A stretch of DNA of 32,891 nucleotides from a bacterium (GTDB lineage: Bacteria > Bacteroidota > Ignavibacteria > Kapaibacteriales > UBA961): contig JALHLL010000005.1 in NCBI GenBank assembly GCA_022844575.1, forward strand, positions 1-32,891, read 5' to 3'. The position numbers were made by a program, and so were the translations under genes. The notes under the pieces are model-generated. The model did not search any database and was not told the DNA's origin. It saw nothing but the letters and a program-made list of their open reading frames with translations. Shown here in pieces: positions 26,427 to 32,891 of the stretch; position 1 is the first letter of the stretch, and each line of letters opens with the position of its first letter.

Positions 26427-27895
26427 TAAGAACCCCGTGAATACCGTAATTCTGATTCTTTGAATAAACGCTCATTTATGCCTATACCGATACCAATGTA
26501 AAATGTTGTAAAACTGACTACATTGCTAACATTAAAATCCAATCTGTCTGTTACATTTGCAATGGGATTACCCGTTGCAATGCCTGCAGTTAACTGTAAA
26601 TTGAAATTCTGATTTATTGCCAATTTCAGAGCATTACTGATATTAAACACTCGTGAAGGATAATAATTATACTCAATGGATGGCTCCATAATTAATTCAT
26701 CGTTAATAAGAGTGTACCAATATCCCGCCCTTAAAGGTAATACCGACATTACAAATTCTTTTGAACCGAAAAATCCGAGATGTAATAAAGATGTCCCTAC
26801 AAATACTCTTTTATCAATAAATGGCAATGATAATGTCGTCGGGGCAATACGTATAGAAAACCCCTTAAATAACCCGCCTTGTGAAGTATTTTGTGCTCTT
26901 GGATTATTATTCGACCCATTTTGCTGAAAACTGAAAAAGCTTGTATCAGCAGTAGTAATATTGGTAGAAAATGATAATAAACCGATAGACCATGCACTAT
27001 GTTCATGGTATTTCCATTCAGTTTCCAACTCTTCGGGCTTATTCAAAAAGTCCAGAACCGATGTACCTAACCCTATATATGGAATTGTAGAGGAGAGTGA
27101 AGTATTCGTACTGTTGAGAGAGGAATTAGCCATATTGATACCTGCTGCTATTCCGCCATAAATCCGAAAATTTAAACCACCTATCGAACCGAAATCCAAT
27201 GAAACGGAAGCATTACCATATTGTGAAGGGAAATAGCCGAAACCGAAAGCAGGTGTAACGGTTATATATGGAATTTCATCGCGTAAATAATACCTTTTAC
27301 GTATATAGAGGGGAAAAACACTTACCAATGAACTTGAATTATCAACTTTCGGAACAATCATTTCTAAGGCGGATGTTCCGAATGTCCAGTTCGCAGCATC
27401 ACGAAACCACCGTAAACGCCATTCCATAATTCCGAAACGGTATAAGCCACCCGTAAATGTCACACTGCGCGGTTGTCCTTTTTTAATTGCACCGAATTCA
27501 GGATCAAAAACTCCGAAGATTCCGAATAATCCACTACCGAAACCTTCTTCGGGAGTACTTGTACCTATAAGACCGACACTTTCAAATAAACCCGCACGTA
27601 TGAAATTCGGATAATAGCGTTCCGTTGTGCTGTCATATTGTGTTTTAGTATGAGTTATTACCTTTGTTGTCGGCGAAGGGAAAACGATACCATTATCTCT
27701 TATACCCGGTGTATTATTAATTTGCTTTTCGACTGTGGTATCGTGAACCGTAATTGTAAACCTGTCTTCTTCGGTACGTGTTAATTGTTTATGTACTGCT
27801 GTATAACATCCTGATAAGAGAACAATACTTACAAATATGAATAGTATGGGATATGACTTTTTTAGTTCAGGTAACAACTGTCGCACTATATTCAT
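26423..27895 (-). CDS. Outer-membrane beta-barrel-like protein with lipobox-like N-terminus
   Basis: ILFIFVSIVLLSGCYTAV lipobox; repeated barrel-like strands (FPLYIRKRYYLRDEIPYITVTPAFGFGYFPSQ, GLNFRIYGGIAAGINMANS). Start at ATG 27895 avoids overlap with the FAH gene; ORF track start is 27925. Confidence 0.6.
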   Translation of the reverse strand: MNIVRQLLPELKKSYPILFIFVSIVLLSGCYTAVHKQLTRTEEDRFTITVHDTTVEKQINNTPGIRDNGIVFPSPTTKVITHTKTQYDSTTERYYPNFIRAGLFESVGLIGTSTPEEGFGSGLFGIFGVFDPEFGAIKKGQPRSVTFTGGLYRFGIMEWRLRWFRDAANWTFGTSALEMIVPKVDNSSSLVSVFPLYIRKRYYLRDEIPYITVTPAFGFGYFPSQYGNASVSLDFGSIGGLNFRIYGGIAAGINMANSSLNSTNTSLSSTIPYIGLGTSVLDFLNKPEELETEWKYHEHSAWSIGLLSFSTNITTADTSFFSFQQNGSNNNPRAQNTSQGGLFKGFSIRIAPTTLSLPFIDKRVFVGTSLLHLGFFGSKEFVMSVLPLRAGYWYTLINDELIMEPSIEYNYYPSRVFNISNALKLAINQNFNLQLTAGIATGNPIANVTDRLDFNVSNVVSFTTFYIGIGIGINERLFKESELRYSRGSY

Positions 27896-27897
27896 AA

Positions 27898-28554
27898 TTA
27901 TCCTACGGTAAATTCTACCATACATATATTATTTAATTCCGCCTTTACAGTTGCTCCTACCGGTATCTGAGCAACCCCTTCCGGTGTTCCGGTAAATATA
28001 CAATCACCTTTTTGCAATCCAAAAATATCGGAAATAGTGGTAATCAGTTGTGCAACACTCCGTTCCATTGCGCTTGTGTTGCCATATTGTTTTAGCACTC
28101 CGTTAACATAAAGCCGCAGTTCGGCATTCTGCGTATCAATTTCTTCCTTCGGTACAACCGTTGAAATTGGAGCAGAACCACGAAACGATTTAGCTATTGC
28201 CCAGGGTTCACCTTTTTGTTTTGCAGATGTCTGTATATCACGTAAAGTCAAATCAACGCCAACGGCATATCCTGCTATATATTCTGAAGCGTTTTCAATC
28301 GGTATATTATTCCCGTCTTTTCCTATAACTACAACCAATTCAACCTCATGGTGAAGATTGGAAGAGAAAGGAGGAATGGCGACTTTGCCCCCGTTTGCCG
28401 TATAGGCAGTTGGCGGTTTAATGAAAATGAGAGGCCTCTCGTCGGGTACTTGAGCACCCATTTCTTTCGCATGGGCGGCATAGTTACGACCGATACAATA
28501 CATTGTACCTATATTGAGAGTGTTTTCTGAATTGAGGAATGTATAAACTGACAT
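27898..28554 (-). CDS. Fumarylacetoacetate hydrolase (FAH) family protein
   Basis: MYCIGRNYAAHAKEMG, PLIFIKPPTAY, LHHEVELVVVIGKDG, GYAVGVDLTLRDIQ, WAIAKSFRGSAPIS, GDCIFTGTPEGVAQI. Start could be 28554 or 28503. Confidence 0.9.
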   Translation of the reverse strand: MSVYTFLNSENTLNIGTMYCIGRNYAAHAKEMGAQVPDERPLIFIKPPTAYTANGGKVAIPPFSSNLHHEVELVVVIGKDGNNIPIENASEYIAGYAVGVDLTLRDIQTSAKQKGEPWAIAKSFRGSAPISTVVPKEEIDTQNAELRLYVNGVLKQYGNTSAMERSVAQLITTISDIFGLQKGDCIFTGTPEGVAQIPVGATVKAELNNICMVEFTVG

Positions 28555-28612
28555 CAGTATTTTATTTATGTATTTTTTATCAATATACAAGTACAAAATA
28601 CAAAAAATCAAC

Positions 28613-30802
28613 TCAATTCAAACGAGGCAATCTCGGTACATTAAGGGAATCTTTTGTTTTTGTAGAGTCAGTTATTGAATTAGGTATGCTTCCTTCGGGG
28701 GGTGGTTCAGACCAATTAATGACCGTTTCCGTTGAATCGGAAGGAATAGAAAGGTAATTGAATGTTTTTCTATTAAAGCCAAGAGATTGATCATCATAAA
28801 TTTTCTTCATTAATCTGCCGAAAATAGGAGCTGCCGCACGACCTCCTTGTCCATACCAACCCTGAAACTTTATTCTTTGGCTGTCGAACCCCGTCCAAAC
28901 ACCTGCAACAATTTGAGGTGTAAAACCAATAAACCACGCATCAGCATAATCGTTTGTTGTGCCTGTTTTACCTGCTGCCGCATATTTGTAAAACTGTCTT
29001 ACGGATGAAGCCGTACCGCCATTTACAACACCCTCCATCATTCTTACCATGGTTTGTGCGGTTTTTTGGTGCATTGCATCCGTTATTTTTTTACTCTTTT
29101 TTCTCTCATATATAATATTTCCCATTCGATCTTCAATTTTGGTAATAAAGAAAGGGGGTACGTAAATTCCTTGATTAAGGAATGTACCATAAGCGGAAAT
29201 AATTTCAATCGGTTTTACCTCTTCCGCACCAAGTGCTAAAGTCGGGTATGCATCCATTGGTGTGGTTATACCACATCGCCGTGCCAATTTCACGACTTTT
29301 TCGGGTGTTGTATGTTCAGTTATGAGTCTCGCTGCGACGGAATTTATCGAGAACTTAAGTGCGGAAGAAAGTGGTAAAGGTCCTCCTTCGGAACTGGTTC
29401 CTGAGGGAGACCATACTTCACCCGACGGAAGTGTATAAGAAAAAGGTCCGCTTTCAACTGTTGAGCTTGCCGTCAAACCTTCCTCCAGAGCCGAAGCATA
29501 TACAAATGGTTTGAATGATGAACCCGGCTGCCTTTTAATTTGTACAGCGTGATTTAATGAGTATCGTGCTTCGGGTGTCATTCGCATTGCTTGGGGCGAT
29601 GCTCCTATCATTCCCAACACAGCACCTGTTGCGGGATCTAACACGACTACACCCGTTTGAATTAAAGTGTTTCTTCTTTTTACGGAATCTATAAAACCAC
29701 GATTCTTTTTATACTTCTCGCTTATTGAGCGTTTCTCTTTATCGGTCTCAGCAGCTATATAGTCTGCCCGACCGCGTATAGCGGCTGATAACAAAGAACC
29801 CAGTACCTCTTTATTATTTGTCCAACGCCAAGTTTTATCAAATTGGTTTTGAAAACCGGCGAGGTGTTCCTCAACGGCACTATTGGCATATCGTTGAACT
29901 TTTGCATTGAGCGTTGTGTGAATAATAAGCCCGTCTCTATACAGATCATAACCTTTTGTACCATATTCACCCTGTTCATCGCGCTCAAGTGTTTGGCGTA
30001 CCATTTCAACAAAATGAGGTGCAATACCTAAGCGCGATTGATTTTTTTTTGCTGACATTGTAATGGGTTGTTCAAGTGCTTCCACATAAGAAGTAGCTTG
30101 TAGTTTGCCATGTTCATAGGTCAATTGCAGAACCAAGTTTCTTCTTCCAATAGCGCGCTCATAATTATTTAAGGCATCATAACCAACCGGATTTTTCAAC
30201 AAAGCAACCATGTAAGCGCACTCGGCTACGGTTAACTCTTTGGGTCTTTTACCGAAAAATAACTGCGAAGCCACTTGAAGCCCATAAGCCCCGCGACCGA
30301 AACACACAGTATTTGTGTACAACTCAAGAATTTCTCTTTTTGTATAGGTTTGTTCGATTCTTATAGCTGTAAACGCTTCAAGAATTTTTCTTCTTAACGT
30401 TGGCGACTGATCTAAAAAGAGTTTTCTTGCTAACTGCTGGGTAATAGTGGAGGCACCTTCACGCTTGCCCATAAAGATATTTTTGAAGATAGCTTGTACG
30501 GTTCTTGTTGCGTGAACACCCCAGTGATTGTAAAATTCTCTGTCCTCCGTTGCTATAAGCGCTTGTATAAACTCATACGGAATGCTATCATAGGGCAGGT
30601 GGGTTCTTCTTTCGATAAAAAAGTAATCAAGAACTTCATCGTCGGCACTTATGATGCGTGTTGCCAAATCCTGTTTCGGATTTTCAAGTTCGGCAAATGA
30701 AGGCACATTACCGTTAATTATAAAGAATAGAATAATGGCAATGACGGCAAGGCAGCATGCCGATACGACGAAAAATGACGTAATCAACTGTCGAAACGAC
30801 AT
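28613..30802 (-). CDS. Penicillin-binding protein 1A (bifunctional transglycosylase/transpeptidase)
   Basis: GT51 ALIATEDREFYNHWGVHATRTVQAIFKN...REGASTITQQLARKLFL; transpeptidase QPGSSFKPFVYASALEEG, SINSVAARL, AAGKTGTTNDYADAWFIGFTPQIVAGVWTGFD. Start set at 30802 (MSFRQ); ORF track extends to 30865. Confidence 0.95.
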   Translation of the reverse strand: MSFRQLITSFFVVSACCLAVIAIILFFIINGNVPSFAELENPKQDLATRIISADDEVLDYFFIERRTHLPYDSIPYEFIQALIATEDREFYNHWGVHATRTVQAIFKNIFMGKREGASTITQQLARKLFLDQSPTLRRKILEAFTAIRIEQTYTKREILELYTNTVCFGRGAYGLQVASQLFFGKRPKELTVAECAYMVALLKNPVGYDALNNYERAIGRRNLVLQLTYEHGKLQATSYVEALEQPITMSAKKNQSRLGIAPHFVEMVRQTLERDEQGEYGTKGYDLYRDGLIIHTTLNAKVQRYANSAVEEHLAGFQNQFDKTWRWTNNKEVLGSLLSAAIRGRADYIAAETDKEKRSISEKYKKNRGFIDSVKRRNTLIQTGVVVLDPATGAVLGMIGASPQAMRMTPEARYSLNHAVQIKRQPGSSFKPFVYASALEEGLTASSTVESGPFSYTLPSGEVWSPSGTSSEGGPLPLSSALKFSINSVAARLITEHTTPEKVVKLARRCGITTPMDAYPTLALGAEEVKPIEIISAYGTFLNQGIYVPPFFITKIEDRMGNIIYERKKSKKITDAMHQKTAQTMVRMMEGVVNGGTASSVRQFYKYAAAGKTGTTNDYADAWFIGFTPQIVAGVWTGFDSQRIKFQGWYGQGGRAAAPIFGRLMKKIYDDQSLGFNRKTFNYLSIPSDSTETVINWSEPPPEGSIPNSITDSTKTKDSLNVPRLPRLN

Positions 30803-30837
30803 AAAGAAGTATATGAGGTTTATGGCCGATGAACTAT

Positions 30838-30845
30838 CAAAATTA
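30838..30845 (-). promoter_or_regulatory. Putative -7 element TAATTTTG for the PBP1A block
   Basis: Minus strand CCGTAATTTTGATAG, 36 nt upstream of ATG 30802; shares CGTAATTTTG with the etfB and tRNA-Met sites. Confidence 0.45.
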
Positions 30846-30904
30846 CGGCGGAATGACCGAATCAAACAAAGATTGTTGCAGATGACCCTCTGAAAATAAA
30901 AAGA

Positions 30905-30931
30905 CGGTGGTATGTTTTTACAATACCACCG
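30905..30931. terminator. Hairpin terminator downstream of the Spy-like gene
   Basis: cggtggtat - gtttttaca - ataccaccg; T-rich on both strands outside the stem. Confidence 0.75.
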
Positions 30932-30968
30932 CCAATTTTTTTACGAACTTTCCTCAAAATGAAGATTG

Positions 30969-31316
30969 TTAAAGCTCTTTTTTATGCTTCCTTTGTTCTT
31001 TCGCCTCTGCCTTCAGCTCATCGTACTTTTTCTGTTGTTCAGTCGTAAGTACCGATTTGATTTTTACATCAATTTCATTTGCAGTTTCCATTTTTTCTTT
31101 CCTCGTTCTGTCGCCGTCCTCCTTGCGTTCTGTCCGGACCTCTTTCATAATTTTTTTGATTTTTTCTTTCTGGTCATCCGTCAAATTCAATTTACTAAGA
31201 ATCTTTTTGAAATGTCCTCCATGACCGGAAGCAAAAACCGTATAGCACGGAATAAAACCTATAGAGGTTATAATAATGACTAAGGCGACTGCTGTTATTC
31301 TTTTTAACGAATGCAT
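30969..31316 (-). CDS. Spy/CpxP-like periplasmic protein (LTxxQ motifs)
   Basis: Signal peptide; LNLTDDQKEKIKKIMKE and LTTEQQKKYDELKAEAKEQRKHKK. Confidence 0.7.
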   Translation of the reverse strand: MHSLKRITAVALVIIITSIGFIPCYTVFASGHGGHFKKILSKLNLTDDQKEKIKKIMKEVRTERKEDGDRTRKEKMETANEIDVKIKSVLTTEQQKKYDELKAEAKEQRKHKKEL

Positions 31317-31649
31317 GTTCTTTCCCTAAAAAATGTTACAAAACAAAATAAACAATAACTGAAAGCGCAATTAAAAACTTAGAGAGGATACCGTGAATAA
31401 AGGTTTAACTATATATCACTATTCTTTAAAATTTCTAGAATAGTTAATGTTTATAAAATGCTCTGATAATAAAATTAATGATGATTGCGAATGTGGTAAG
31501 TTTGCGGAAAGGATGCCGAAACAATCTTGTATGAGCATTTGCACCGCATGACTTATGGCTTCTTTTTCAGAAGCGATGGTTGAGTGGATATCAAATTCTT
31601 ATCACTATTTCGAATACTTGTTCTATATTGTAGTTACAAATTTTTTCTG

Positions 31650-32891
31650 ATGAATTATATGAATATTACGGACATACATAAGATTTGGAAATCCGATGTT
31701 TCTTCAGGTGTTGTCGTTTTTTTAGTGGCTCTTCCTCTTTGCTTAGGAATTGCCCTGGCATCCGGTGCTCCGTTGTTTGCCGGTATTATAGCCGGAATAA
31801 TAGGCGGTACGGTTATAGCATTACTTTCCGGTTCGGAGATAAGTGTAAGTGGACCCGCGGCAGGTTTGGCTGTTATCGTTGCCGATGCGATTAAAACTAT
31901 CGGAAGTTTCGAGGGCTTTTTAACTGCTGTTATACTCGCGGGCATATTCCAGATACTGTTTGCTTTACTCCGACTTGGTAAAATTGCTAATTATGTACCC
32001 AATAGTGTTGTAAAGGGGATGTTGGCTGCAATCGGTGCTGTTATCATACTCAAGCAAATACCCCATGCCTTAGGGTACGATAAAGACTTTGAAGGTGATA
32101 TGGGGTTTATGCAATTTTTTGATAGTGAGAATTCTTTTACGGAAATAGTCAAAGCTATATATTCTTACTCAATGGGTGCGGTTATCGTATCTGTCGTATC
32201 ACTTGCCTTACTCTTATCCTGGGAAAATATTGTAGTGCGTCGAAAACCGCGTTTACGGCTTTTGCCCGCCCCATTGCTTGCCGTTATAGCCGGTGTAGGG
32301 TTAAATCAGTTCTTTTTATTAGTGTTTCCCGAACTTGCTATTACATCGGCGGACGGTCATTTGGTAAGTTTGCCTGTCGCTTCTTTTTCGGAGCTAAGTG
32401 GTTTTATGCATTATCCCGACTTGTCGTTCATAACATCGAAACTTGTTATCACAACCGGCTTTATTATAGCTGTTGTGGGTAGTATAGAAACTCTTTTATC
32501 AATAGAAGCAGCTGATGCGCTCGACCCCAAAAAAAGAATAAGTGCAACTAATAAAGAGTTATTTGCTCAGGGCATAGGCAATACGATTTCAGGTCTTATA
32601 GGGGGCATACCTATTACGTCTGTGATTGTAAGGTCAAGTGCGAATGTGTATGCGGGTGCTCAATCACGACTCTCATCTTTAATGCACGGATTTCTTTTAC
32701 TTTTTGCAGTACTTTTTATCCCGAGCATACTTAATCTTATACCCCTTTCTTGTTTGGCAGCCATATTATTGGTTATCGGCTATAAACTTACCTCAACAAA
32801 AGTTTTTAAGGAACAGTTTAGCAAAGGTATTCAGGATGTAATACCATTTTTAGTAACCTTCGTGGCAATTATCGTAAGCGATTTATTGGCG
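31650..32891 (+). CDS. SulP family inorganic anion transporter (partial, runs off right edge)
   Basis: Translated by eye: [53 protein letters not shown]...[22 protein letters not shown]...[72 protein letters not shown]; open to the last base. Missing from the ORF track because no stop is in the window. Confidence 0.93.
   Translation, partial: MNYMNITDIHKIWKSDVSSGVVVFLVALPLCLGIALASGAPLFAGIIAGIIGGTVIALLSGSEISVSGPAAGLAVIVADAIKTIGSFEGFLTAVILAGIFQILFALLRLGKIANYVPNSVVKGMLAAIGAVIILKQIPHALGYDKDFEGDMGFMQFFDSENSFTEIVKAIYSYSMGAVIVSVVSLALLLSWENIVVRRKPRLRLLPAPLLAVIAGVGLNQFFLLVFPELAITSADGHLVSLPVASFSELSGFMHYPDLSFITSKLVITTGFIIAVVGSIETLLSIEAADALDPKKRISATNKELFAQGIGNTISGLIGGIPITSVIVRSSANVYAGAQSRLSSLMHGFLLLFAVLFIPSILNLIPLSCLAAILLVIGYKLTSTKVFKEQFSKGIQDVIPFLVTFVAIIVSDLLA

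Noticed and set aside
31655-31945. 96-aa ORF on - strand (and 31685-31894 + ORF)
   Set aside because: Overlaps the strongly recognisable SulP frame.
1-32891. CRISPR arrays, insertion sequences, integrases, toxin-antitoxin or defence genes
   Set aside because: None recognised by reading the ORF translations and intergenic regions; nothing supports such a call.

Overview
The window is a mostly housekeeping, gene-dense chromosomal segment. It probably comes from a flagellated member of the FCB / Bacteroidota-Ignavibacteria-Kapabacteria neighbourhood; this is inferred from family content and TAnnTTTG-type promoters, not proven. Left to right it contains: a truncated histidine-kinase ATPase fragment; a terminator hairpin; tRNA-Met(CAU) (-); a bifunctional nuclease (DUF151+UVR) (-); etfA/etfB (-); ftsK and recX (+); an OMP (-); a + strand block of a giant TPR protein, a TonB-receptor-like barrel without a plug, a SPOR protein, a TonB protein and a small membrane protein; a UDP-glucose/GDP-mannose dehydrogenase (+); a compact fliL-fliM-fliN-fliO block (+); a LolA-like protein and a VPS10/BNR propeller protein (+); a long - strand block (PBP1A, FAH-family hydrolase, OMP/lipoprotein, lipoprotein, PhnC-like ATPase, accD, small membrane protein); a Spy/CpxP-like protein (-); and a SulP transporter running off the right edge (+). 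I see no CRISPR array, transposon, prophage or obvious defence island. The best candidate for something under-described is the TPR / plug-less barrel with a TonB-box-like N-terminus / His-rich SPOR / TonB block (7973-15321). Second is the orphan PhnC-like ATPase coupled to a lipoprotein and an outer-membrane protein. A recurring extended promoter element (CGTAATTTTG) supports several start-site choices.
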